64,000 nucleotides of DNA. Source: Marinovum sp048263515 (lineage in GTDB: Bacteria > Pseudomonadota > Alphaproteobacteria > Rhodobacterales > Rhodobacteraceae). The DNA is taken from positions 36,497-100,496 of the forward strand of contig NZ_JBLXEC010000017.1 of the NCBI RefSeq assembly GCF_048263515.1. Reading direction: 5' to 3'. Position 1 is the stretch's first letter. Each line of letters begins with the position of its first letter. The position numbers and the translations under genes were made by a program. Shown here one piece after another: positions 26,453 to 33,796 of the stretch. The notes beneath the pieces were generated by a model. The model ran no database searches and was not told the DNA's origin. It saw only the letters and a list, made by a program, of their open reading frames with translations.

Positions 26453-26566
26453 AAGAGCATAAGCGCAACGCCTGAAGGATAAGCCGGGGGTTTGGGGGCC
26501 CCGCCCCCAACGCCTCCGTGGCGTGAACGGAAACCGACCTGCGCGCGTCAGCGCCCCGCCAAAGCC

Positions 26567-27385
26567 CTACTCGCGCAGCCCAAGCACATCGATCATGTCG
26601 TATTCGCCGGGCGCCTTGTCCTGCCCCCAGAGCGCCGCCTTCAGGGCACCGCGGGCAAAGACCCGGCGGTCGGTGGCGACATGGCGCAGGGTGATGCGCT
26701 CGCCTTCGGCGGCGAACATCACGTCGTGCTCGCCGACGATGTCGCCGCCGCGAATCACCGCGAAACCGATGTCGCCGCGATTGCGCGCGCCGGTGATGCC
26801 GTCGCGGCCGCGATCGGCCACCTCGCCCAGCTTGACGCCACGTCCTTTCGCCGCCGCCTCGCCCAGCATCAGCGCGGTGCCGGAGGGCGCGTCGACCTTG
26901 CGGTTGTGATGCGCCTCGATCACCTCGATGTCGTAATCTTCGTCCAGCGCCCTTGCCACTTTCTCCGCCAGCAGCGTCAGCAGGTTCACCCCGAGGCTCA
27001 TATTGCCGGCCCGCACGATCACCGCGTGGCGGGCAGCGGCCTGGATCTTGGCCAGGTGTTCCTCTTCCATGCCGGTGGTGCCGATCACATGGACCAGCCG
27101 CGCCTGGGCGGCCAAATGGGCAAATTCCACCGTGGCGGCAGGCGCCGTGAAGTCGATCACCGCCTGCGCCCCTGCAAAGGCCTCGAGCGCATCGTCGGTC
27201 ACCTGAACGCCCAGCGCCGCGCCTCCCATGGCCTCACCCACGTCGCGGCCGACCCAGTCGTGGCCCTTGCGTTCGACCGCGCCCGCCAGCCGCATCCGGT
27301 CGTGTTCCGCCACGCTGCGGATCAGCATCTGGCCCATCCGGCCCGATGCGCCGGTGATCACAATGCCGGGAAGGGGTGCGCTCAT
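26567..27385 (-). CDS. dapB: 4-hydroxy-tetrahydrodipicolinate reductase
   Basis: This 272-residue NAD(P)H-dependent reductase catalyses the second step of the diaminopimelate/lysine branch after DapA. The N-terminal nucleotide motif GASGRMGQML, the GTTGMEEEH loop and the substrate-binding block EVIEAHHNRKVDAPSGTAL are present. It is divergent from rbfA, with an 82-bp shared promoter region. Confidence 0.97.
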   Translation of the reverse strand: MSAPLPGIVITGASGRMGQMLIRSVAEHDRMRLAGAVERKGHDWVGRDVGEAMGGAALGVQVTDDALEAFAGAQAVIDFTAPAATVEFAHLAAQARLVHVIGTTGMEEEHLAKIQAAARHAVIVRAGNMSLGVNLLTLLAEKVARALDEDYDIEVIEAHHNRKVDAPSGTALMLGEAAAKGRGVKLGEVADRGRDGITGARNRGDIGFAVIRGGDIVGEHDVMFAAEGERITLRHVATDRRVFARGALKAALWGQDKAPGEYDMIDVLGLRE

Positions 27386-27467
27386 GTCTCTGTCTCCTGC
27401 GGTTTGGCTTCACATACCGCCTGCCGCCCGTCTTGGCAAAGCCCGCGCGAAGGCGTATCTGCGAAGG

Positions 27468-27863
27468 ATGGCAAAGAACAACATACCAGACGGTCAGGGC
27501 GCCTCGCAGCGCCAGCTTCGGGTCGGCGAACTGATCCGGCGCACCCTCTCCGAGCTTCTGATGCGCGGCGAAGTGCATGACCCCGATCTCAACCGCGTCT
27601 CGATCACCGTGGGCGAGGTGCGCATGTCCCCCGACCTGCGCATCGCCACGGCCTATGTCTGCCCGCTGGGTGGCCAGGGCGGCGAGGATGTGGTGGCGCT
27701 GCTCGCCCGCAACAAGGGCGAGATCCGCCGGCTGGTCAACAAGCAGCTGACCATCAAGTTTTCGCCCGACCTGCGGTTCCGGCTGGATGACACCTTCGAC
27801 CGGCTCGAAGACACCCGCCGGATGTTTGCCCAGGACAGTGTCCGGCGCGATCTGGACGAATGA
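27468..27863 (+). CDS. rbfA: Ribosome-binding factor A
   Basis: A 131-residue KH-like protein that matures the 30S subunit by acting on the 16S rRNA 5' end. The family pattern SQRQLRVGELIRRTLSELL, then DPDLNRVSITVGEVRMSPDLRIATAYV, then FSPDLRFRLDDTFD is clear. I chose the ATG at 27468 (GCGAAGG upstream); the longer open frame upstream overlaps dapB on the other strand. Its stop overlaps the next start (ATGATG). Confidence 0.95.
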   Translation: MAKNNIPDGQGASQRQLRVGELIRRTLSELLMRGEVHDPDLNRVSITVGEVRMSPDLRIATAYVCPLGGQGGEDVVALLARNKGEIRRLVNKQLTIKFSPDLRFRLDDTFDRLEDTRRMFAQDSVRRDLDE

Positions 27864-28600
27864 TGCTGCGTGGCGGACTGACAGCCCTGCTGCTCTGGCT
27901 GGCGGCGCCTGCCATGGCGGTGACCTGCTCGGACGAGCGGCACGAAGGCAACCGGTTCACCGTCTGCAAGGTGAAGCCCGGCGAGGAGGAGTTGCGGCTC
28001 TACCGCGCCGACGAGGCCGGTGCGCCCTATGGCACCTTCGCCAATCTCGAACGCGCGGTGCAGGCCGAGGGCAAGCAGCTGCGCTTTGCCACCAATGGCG
28101 GCATGTACCATGACGACCGCGCGCCGGTCGGCCATTACATCGAGAACGGCGAAGAGCAGATGCGGGTGATCGCCAACGAGGGCCCCGGCAACTTCGGCCT
28201 GCTGCCCAATGGCGTGCTCTGCCTGCGCGAAGGCCGGGCGGACGTGATCGAGACCCGCAAGTACCTCGACGAGACGCCGGAATGCCGATACGCCACGCAA
28301 TCCGGCCCGATGCTGGTGATCGACGGCGCGCTGCACCCGGATTTTCTGCCCGACGGCACCTCGCGCTACATCCGCAACGGCGTCGGCACCTCCGAGACCG
28401 GCGACACCGCCTATTTCGTGATCTCCAACAATACCGTGACCTTCTGGGAATTCGCCAGCTTCTTCCGCGACGTGCTGGGCACGCCGCAGGCGCTGTTTCT
28501 CGACGGCAATGTCTCGCGGCTGCATGCGCCAGACATCGGGCGCAGCGATCTGGGCTTTCCCATGGGGCCGATCATTGCCGTCGTCGAACCTGACGCCTGA
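27860..28600 (+). CDS. Phosphodiester glycosidase (NAGPA/DUF2233) family protein, exported
   Basis: A 246-residue exported protein with a signal peptide (LRGGLTALLLWLAAPAMA). The NAGPA-fold segments FATNGGMYHDD, QSGPMLVIDGALHP, RNGVGTSETGDTAYFVIS and LFLDGNVSRLH are all visible. Family members cleave the sugar-phosphate diester of a capped GlcNAc or act on envelope polymers. The bacterial substrate is unknown. It is translationally coupled to rbfA. Confidence 0.88.
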   Translation: MMLRGGLTALLLWLAAPAMAVTCSDERHEGNRFTVCKVKPGEEELRLYRADEAGAPYGTFANLERAVQAEGKQLRFATNGGMYHDDRAPVGHYIENGEEQMRVIANEGPGNFGLLPNGVLCLREGRADVIETRKYLDETPECRYATQSGPMLVIDGALHPDFLPDGTSRYIRNGVGTSETGDTAYFVISNNTVTFWEFASFFRDVLGTPQALFLDGNVSRLHAPDIGRSDLGFPMGPIIAVVEPDA

Positions 28601-28603
28601 GGC

Positions 28604-29416
28604 CTAGCGCCGCGCGGTCACCACGTGACCACGGATCGGCGCCACCACCTCTCCCTCGCCATACCGCCGGGCGACCAGCGCCTCGGCCCGTGCCGTCGCC
28701 TCTTCCAGCCGCGCCGGACCCCGCGCCTCGATCTCGGAGCGGAGCGGCGTGCCCTGACAATAGGCCAGCGCCACGTCACGGGCGCTGGGGGCGCGGCTCT
28801 CGCCCTCGATGGTCTCGATCTCCACGTCTTCGAAACCCGCCCGTCTCAGGTCGGCCCGGATTTCGTCCGGGTCGTGATAGCCATGCGGCACCCTGGCCAT
28901 GAAGCGCGGCGGATCCTCGGCAAAGACCTCGGCCAGCGCTTCGGTCACGCAGGCGGCAAAGCCGTTGCGCGCGATCTCGTCCCAGGTGCTGAAGATATAC
29001 TGCCCGCCCGGCCGCAGCACCCGCCGGGCCTCGGCATGGCCTATTGCCCTGTCGGGAAAGAACATCACCCCGAACTGACAGCAGACCACGTCAAAGCTGG
29101 CATCGCCGAAAGGCAGGTGCAGCGCATCCGCCGGCTGCCAGTGCAGACCGGTGCTCTCGGGCTGTCGCGCCGCCGCGCGGGCCAGCATCGGCGGGTTGAG
29201 GTCGGAGACCACGTAGCGCGTGCCGGGCTTGAGCAGCGGCGCCAGCATCCGCGCCACCACGCCGCTGCCAGCGGCCGTCTCCAGCACGTCATTCGGGGCC
29301 AGCGCCGCCACGCGGCGCGCCATGTCCCTTGCATGCGCCTCGAAGATCAGCGGCACGAGACAGGCGTCATAGACATCCGGGATCGAACCGGCAAAGACCT
29401 TGTCGCTCTCCGCCAT
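28604..29416 (-). CDS. Class I SAM-dependent methyltransferase
   Basis: A 270-residue protein with the glycine-rich SAM motif VLETAAGSGVVARML, followed by YVVSDLNPPMLARA and FDVVCCQFGVMFFPDRAIGHAEARRVLRPGG, as in the UbiE/Methyltransf_11 group. The substrate cannot be predicted. It lies antisense between the phosphodiester glycosidase gene and truB, interrupting what otherwise reads as one rbfA-truB strand run. Confidence 0.88.
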   Translation of the reverse strand: MAESDKVFAGSIPDVYDACLVPLIFEAHARDMARRVAALAPNDVLETAAGSGVVARMLAPLLKPGTRYVVSDLNPPMLARAAARQPESTGLHWQPADALHLPFGDASFDVVCCQFGVMFFPDRAIGHAEARRVLRPGGQYIFSTWDEIARNGFAACVTEALAEVFAEDPPRFMARVPHGYHDPDEIRADLRRAGFEDVEIETIEGESRAPSARDVALAYCQGTPLRSEIEARGPARLEEATARAEALVARRYGEGEVVAPIRGHVVTARR

Positions 29417-29553
29417 CGGAGTCTCCCCCCTCCTGTCAGGCAGGTCTCCAGTCTACCACAGATCAGCCGCGACCCGCCGTTTTTCTCGGCCCCTATTGAC
29501 GGCTGCGCCGGCGTTTCCTATCCCCCGCGCTTCAATCACATCGCGGGGACATC

Positions 29554-30471
29554 ATGGGACGCAAACGCAAGGGGCGCGACATTTCGGGCTGGCTGGTGGT
29601 GGACAAGCCCGCCGGGCCGACCAGCACCGCCGTCGTCAACAAGGTGCGCTGGGCGTTCCAGGCGAAAAAGGCCGGCCATGCCGGCACGCTCGACCCCGAG
29701 GCGACCGGCCTCTTGGCCGTGGCGCTGGGCGAGGCGACCAAGACGGTGCCATACGTGACCGATGCGATGAAGGCCTATGAGTTCACCGTGCGCTGGGGCG
29801 CGGCCACCAACACCGACGACGCCGAGGGCGAGGTGATCGAGACCTCCGACCTGCGCCCCAGTGACGACGAGATCAAGGCCGCGCTCGGCCAGTTCGTCGG
29901 CGACATCCAGCAGGTGCCGCCGCAGTTCTCGGCGGTCAAGATCGACGGCGAACGTGCCTACAAGCTGGCCCGCGACGGCGAGGATGTCGAGATCGCCGCG
30001 CGGCCCCTCTGGGTCGAGGAACTGCTGCTGGTCGACCGGCCCGATGCCGATACCGCGGTTCTGGAAATGACCTGCGGCAAGGGCGGTTACGTCCGCTCGA
30101 TCGCCCGCGATCTCGGTCGGGCTCTGGGCTGTCTCGGTCATGTGGTCACCCTGCGGCGGGTCTGGTCGGGGCCCTTCGACCTCGACAACGCGGTGACGCT
30201 GGCGCGGGTTGAGGAACTGGCGCAGACGCCAGAGCTCGACGCGCTGCTGCTGCCGCTCGAGACCGGTCTGGGCGAGCTGCCAGAGCTGCACTGCGGTGTC
30301 GAGGCGGCGACCCGTCTGCGCAACGGCAACCCGGCCGAGGTGACCGGCGGCGGCGATGTCGACTTTGGTGAGACCGCCTGGGTCAGCCACCAGGGCACGC
30401 CGGTGGCGGTCGGTGAATATCGCGGCGGCAAGCTGCAACCCTCGCGCGTCTTCGTTCTCGACCAGGGCTGA
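29554..30471 (+). CDS. truB: tRNA pseudouridine(55) synthase TruB
   Basis: A 305-residue enzyme forming pseudouridine 55 in the T-loop of tRNAs. The catalytic aspartate is in GHAGTLDPEATGLLAV. GWLVVDKPAGPTSTAVV opens the protein, and GGYVRSIARDLGRALGCLGHVVTLRR lies in the middle. It overlaps the DUF1643 gene by one base (TGATG). Confidence 0.96.
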   Translation: MGRKRKGRDISGWLVVDKPAGPTSTAVVNKVRWAFQAKKAGHAGTLDPEATGLLAVALGEATKTVPYVTDAMKAYEFTVRWGAATNTDDAEGEVIETSDLRPSDDEIKAALGQFVGDIQQVPPQFSAVKIDGERAYKLARDGEDVEIAARPLWVEELLLVDRPDADTAVLEMTCGKGGYVRSIARDLGRALGCLGHVVTLRRVWSGPFDLDNAVTLARVEELAQTPELDALLLPLETGLGELPELHCGVEAATRLRNGNPAEVTGGGDVDFGETAWVSHQGTPVAVGEYRGGKLQPSRVFVLDQG

Positions 30472-30992
30472 TGCTCGTCACCCGGACACATGACACGCCC
30501 GAGTGCCGCTCGGAGGCGATCTACAGCGATTGCGGGCTCTACCGCTATCGCCTGACCCGGGTCTGGGATGAGTCGGCGGGGCGGCTGGCCTTTGTCATGC
30601 TCAACCCCTCGACCGCCAGCGAAAAGGTCAACGATCCGACCATCGCGCGCTGCGAGAAACGTGCGCGGCTGCTGGGCTATGGCGCGCTCGACGTGGTCAA
30701 TCTCTTTGCCTTTCGCGCCACAGCGCCCGAGGATCTGCGCGCCGCCGAGGCGCCCATAGGGCCCGAGAACGACACCTTTCTGAGCCGCGCCTGCGACGAG
30801 GCCGACATGGTGCTGGCGGCCTGGGGCGTGCACGGCGCCCACCGCGCCCGCGACACCGAGGCGCTGGCGCTGCTGGCGCGGGCGCAGGCAAAACTCTTTA
30901 CCCTCGGGCTCACCCGGCACGGGCTGCCACGGCATCCGCTTTATGTCTCCTACGCCCAGAAACCACGGCATTTTGTGGTTAATGGCAGGTAA
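30471..30992 (+). CDS. DUF1643 family protein
   Basis: A 173-residue protein with the family core YRYRLTRVWDE, then FVMLNPSTASEKVNDPTIARCEKRARLLGYGALDVVNLFAFRAT, then GPENDTFL and AWGVHG. The fold is thought to be uracil-DNA-glycosylase-like, but no biochemical role is established. It is translationally coupled to truB. Bases 30976-31012, covering its last codons and the start of the gap, form nested inverted repeats (TGGTTAA/TTAACCA around CAGGT/ACCTG) that may end the transcript. Confidence 0.85.
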   Translation: MLVTRTHDTPECRSEAIYSDCGLYRYRLTRVWDESAGRLAFVMLNPSTASEKVNDPTIARCEKRARLLGYGALDVVNLFAFRATAPEDLRAAEAPIGPENDTFLSRACDEADMVLAAWGVHGAHRARDTEALALLARAQAKLFTLGLTRHGLPRHPLYVSYAQKPRHFVVNGR

Positions 30993-31028
30993 ACACCTGT
31001 TTCCGTTAACCATTTACCTCGAATTGGT

Positions 31029-31057
31029 TTGCCCGAACTGCCCTGTCGCGGGATACT
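31029..31057 (+). promoter_or_regulatory. Possible promoter of the RTX-type gene
   Basis: TTGCCC (31029-31034), a 17-bp spacer, then GATACT (31052-31057), 27 nt before the ATG; GAGGGTGAG serves as the ribosome site. Confidence 0.35.
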
Positions 31058-31083
31058 GACCCCGGGAAAGAGGGTGAGTTACC

Positions 31084-32094
31084 ATGTTGCTGATCGCAGG
31101 CCTGCTGGGCATGGCGGCCATGGGTTCGGTCATGATGATCGGATCAGGTGGCGAAGATGACGATGACGCGGCCGGTCCCGCACGGGCGGCCGAGCTGACC
31201 GAGGACGAGCTCGGAACAACCGGCATGATCGAGCCGGCGGAAGAGCCGGAGGTCGGTGACGCGGATGAGTCGGAACTCGTCGGCAGCGACGACAATGACA
31301 CCCTCGCCGGGGGCAATGGGCCTTCGGTGATTTCCGGCGGTGCCGGAAGCGATGCGATCGACGGCCAGGGCGGCGACGATCTGCTGATGGGCGAGGCCGG
31401 TGAAGACTGGATCTGGGGCGGCGACGGGGATGACACGCTGTCCGGCGGCGAGGATGACGACACACTGCATGGCGAGGCGGGCAATGACAGCCTGTCCGGC
31501 GATGCCGGCAATGACGAGCTTTTTGGCCATGTCGGCGGAGACCTGCTGCAAGGCGGCGCGGGTGACGACCTGCTGACCGACGGCATGGGCGAGGACACGC
31601 TCTACGGCGGCGCCGGCGATGACGGGCTGCTGGGCGGGCATGACGACGACAGTCTGTCGGGCGGGCTGGGCGGCGATTCGCTCTTCGGCGGCCAGGGCAA
31701 TGACCTGCTCGACGGTCACGGCGGCCACGGGGACGGGGTCGATTACCTCAACGGCAACGCCGGCGATGACACCATCCTGGCCGATGGCGGCGATATCGTC
31801 ACCGGTGGCGAAGGCGCGGATGACATCGTTCTGGGCGACACCAGCGGCGGGCCGGTCACGGTGATCGACTTTTCCCCCGGCGAGGATCAGATCCTGGTAA
31901 TTGCCGAGGATCCGGGCTTTGGCGTCGATGTCGAACTGCTGCCGGACGCCGAGGACCCCGACCTGCTGCACATGACCGTCGATGGCGAGGAAGTGGCCCT
32001 GCTGCGCGGCGCCGAGGGCATGACCATGGCCGATATCCTGCTGGTGACCGAGGCCGAGGCGGCCTCCTGGCAGGTGCTTCCCCCTGCCGCATAG
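31084..32094 (+). CDS. Membrane-anchored, highly acidic RTX-type calcium-binding protein
   Basis: A 336-residue protein. Residues 1-20 form one hydrophobic helix (MLLIAGLLGMAAMGSVMMIG). A strongly acidic linker follows, then about residues 60-245 carry many RTX nonapeptides of the GGxGxDxLxG type (GGDGDDTLSGGEDDDTLHGEAGNDSLSG). The last ~80 residues form a non-repeat domain (TVIDFSPGEDQILVI). The repeats should fold as a calcium-bound beta-roll. The N-terminal helix may act as an uncleaved anchor; no C-terminal type I secretion pattern could be confirmed. Function unknown. It stands alone between the truB and rpsO units with its own terminator. Confidence 0.85.
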   Translation: MLLIAGLLGMAAMGSVMMIGSGGEDDDDAAGPARAAELTEDELGTTGMIEPAEEPEVGDADESELVGSDDNDTLAGGNGPSVISGGAGSDAIDGQGGDDLLMGEAGEDWIWGGDGDDTLSGGEDDDTLHGEAGNDSLSGDAGNDELFGHVGGDLLQGGAGDDLLTDGMGEDTLYGGAGDDGLLGGHDDDSLSGGLGGDSLFGGQGNDLLDGHGGHGDGVDYLNGNAGDDTILADGGDIVTGGEGADDIVLGDTSGGPVTVIDFSPGEDQILVIAEDPGFGVDVELLPDAEDPDLLHMTVDGEEVALLRGAEGMTMADILLVTEAEAASWQVLPPAA

Positions 32095-32118
32095 GCCGCC
32101 CGACGCGGCCTCTTTCCA
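32093..32118 (+). terminator. Terminator of the RTX-type gene
   Basis: Stem AGGCCGC/GCGGCCT with a 5-nt loop, starting within the stop codon and followed by CTTTCC. Confidence 0.6.
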
Positions 32119-32245
32119 AAACGACGAAATTGCCCTATAGGGCGCTCTTGGCCCGGCCTTTCGGTCGCGCTGCCATCTCCACGGGCCCTGCTGGACGACA
32201 TCCCGGCTTGCGCCATAACCCTCAGATTTCCGAAAGGAGACCCCG

Positions 32246-32515
32246 ATGTCGATTACTGTGGAAGAAAAAAGCCGTGTGATGAAGGAATTCGCCACGAAAG
32301 AAGGCGACACCGGTTCGCCCGAAGTTCAGGTGGCCATCCTCACCTCGCGCATCCGCACGCTGACCGAGCACTTCAAGACCCACAAGAAGGACAACCACTC
32401 CCGTCGTGGTCTCCTGAAGCTCGTCGCACAGCGCCGGAAACTGCTCGACTACCTCAAAGGCAAGGAAGAAGCGCGGTATCAGGACCTGATCAAGCGCCTC
32501 GAGATTCGCCGCTAA
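32246..32515 (+). CDS. rpsO: 30S ribosomal protein S15
   Basis: An 89-residue ribosomal protein of exact family length. The blocks GDTGSPEVQVAILTSRI, LTEHFKTHKKDNHSRRGLL and RRKLLDYLKGKEEARYQDLIKRLEIRR are textbook S15. GAAAGGAGACC precedes the ATG. It has its own terminator; an antisense PilZ gene separates it from pnp. Confidence 0.98.
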   Translation: MSITVEEKSRVMKEFATKEGDTGSPEVQVAILTSRIRTLTEHFKTHKKDNHSRRGLLKLVAQRRKLLDYLKGKEEARYQDLIKRLEIRR

Positions 32516-32542
32516 GGTTTCAGGCTCCGCAAGGACCCGAAG

Positions 32543-32575
32543 CGCCCGCCAGTGCAAACCGGCGGGCGTTTTTCG
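32543..32575 (+). terminator. Rho-independent terminator of rpsO
   Basis: Stem CGCCCGCC/GGCGGGCG with a 10-nt loop and a TTTTT tail, 27 nt after the stop. Confidence 0.93.
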
Positions 32576-32600
32576 TTTACCGACCCGGTCTGTCAGCCGC

Positions 32601-33446
32601 TCAGGCCACGGCAACCCGCCCCGCCACGGCCTCTTGCAGCACGCCCTGTGACAGCGGCCGGTCAAAGATCACGCCGCAGTAGTGGCTGTTGGCCCAGACC
32701 ACCCGCCCGGCGGTCTCGAACCCAGCGGCCTTGATGTCGACCTGCTCGGAATTGCCCTCGAGCCCGATCTGCAGCTTGGCACCGGCGGCGCTGATGTCGA
32801 CGATGCGGCTGTCGCGGGTGGCGCCCTTCTGGGTGACCTGACAGGGGATGTCGCAGACAAAGCGCTGGTCGTTGCGCTTGCGGAACCGGGTCCAGCGCTC
32901 GGCGAGCAAGAGCCCGGCCAGCACCCCGACGCCCAGCAGAAGCGCCAGCATCACCGACCAGTCAATGCTCAGCCGCATGCCGTTGCCGCCGCTGGCGCCG
33001 GCGGTCTTGCTGCCATCGAGCGCTGCGGCGCGGGCCTGCTGCGCGTTGCGAGAGGCACAGTCGATGCGGGTGACCGCCGCCAGCAGTTGCGCGGTGCTGG
33101 CGGTCAAGGCCCGCACCTGTTCCGCCCGCGTACTGCCCCGCGTCGTGCCGCCCAAGAGCGCCCGGGCCGTTGCCACATGCTGGCCGACCAGCGTTTCGTA
33201 ATCCTCGTAACCGTCCTGCACCATGGCGCGGCGCAATCCCGGCCCCTCGATCGCCTTGAGCGTTGTGGCAAAGCTGGTCTGGTGGCGCGACCTGCCCCCC
33301 GCCGCGAAATCGGCGACCACGGTCTCGGTCTGATAGGCCATGCGCAGCAGCCATTCCTCGAAGCGGCAACTGTCCTCGGCGGCCTGAACCGCGGTGGAGG
33401 AGGCCAGCAAAGCGCCGGCGGCGAGTGTGATCTTGAAATCGGACAT
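32601..33446 (-). CDS. Exported, membrane-anchored PilZ-domain protein
   Basis: A 281-residue protein with a signal peptide (MSDFKITLAAGALLASSTAVQA) and a helical periplasmic region with two or three Cys. One transmembrane helix follows (SVMLALLLGVGVLAGLLLAE), then a cytoplasmic PilZ domain. The c-di-GMP binding pattern is intact: RxxxR in RKRNDQRF and DxSxxG in VDISAAGAKLQI. This layout couples c-di-GMP inside to an external sensing or effector domain; the output is unknown. The start at 33446 was chosen for the signal peptide. It lies convergent with rpsO and divergent from pnp. Confidence 0.83.
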   Translation of the reverse strand: MSDFKITLAAGALLASSTAVQAAEDSCRFEEWLLRMAYQTETVVADFAAGGRSRHQTSFATTLKAIEGPGLRRAMVQDGYEDYETLVGQHVATARALLGGTTRGSTRAEQVRALTASTAQLLAAVTRIDCASRNAQQARAAALDGSKTAGASGGNGMRLSIDWSVMLALLLGVGVLAGLLLAERWTRFRKRNDQRFVCDIPCQVTQKGATRDSRIVDISAAGAKLQIGLEGNSEQVDIKAAGFETAGRVVWANSHYCGVIFDRPLSQGVLQEAVAGRVAVA

Positions 33447-33728
33447 GCGCCCTGTCAGCCCCGTATCGCCCCTGTGAACCCTGTCGCCGGATGGCACGCC
33501 GGCGACCGGCGGCCAATCCTTGCCGGGCCGCCCGCCCCCCTTTGCGGTGAGGTCCTCCAAGTCCTAGCACCGTGGCTTTACGAAAGGCTTAAGCCCGACA
33601 GGCAAGCGGCGGCCGGGAACGGGGCGTTATCCACATGCCGTCTTCCAATGTGACCAGAAACCCTGTATGTCCCCGGCCATCTGAGACGTGACGCAGGGAC
33701 CCCGGCGCATGGAATGATGACAGGGGTC

Positions 33729-33776
33729 GGCGGCAATGGGGCCGCCATTCAAACGGGGACCCGGGATACGCCCGGG
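33729..33776 (+). promoter_or_regulatory. Two leader hairpins upstream of pnp
   Basis: The 350-bp gap 33447-33796 ends in two stem-loops: GGCGGC/GCCGCC (33729-33746) and CCCGGG/CCCGGG (33760-33776). They sit just before the pnp ribosome site (CAGGATACG). In E. coli, pnp is autoregulated through a leader stem cut by RNase III; a similar role here is only inferred. No other feature was seen in the gap. Confidence 0.4.
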
Positions 33777-33796
33777 AGTGCCCCATACAGGATACG

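Noticed and set aside
26341..26520. CRISPR array, because of regularly spaced repeats
   Set aside because: The 33-bp period has no unique spacers; units are directly abutting GC hairpins and no cas genes are present.
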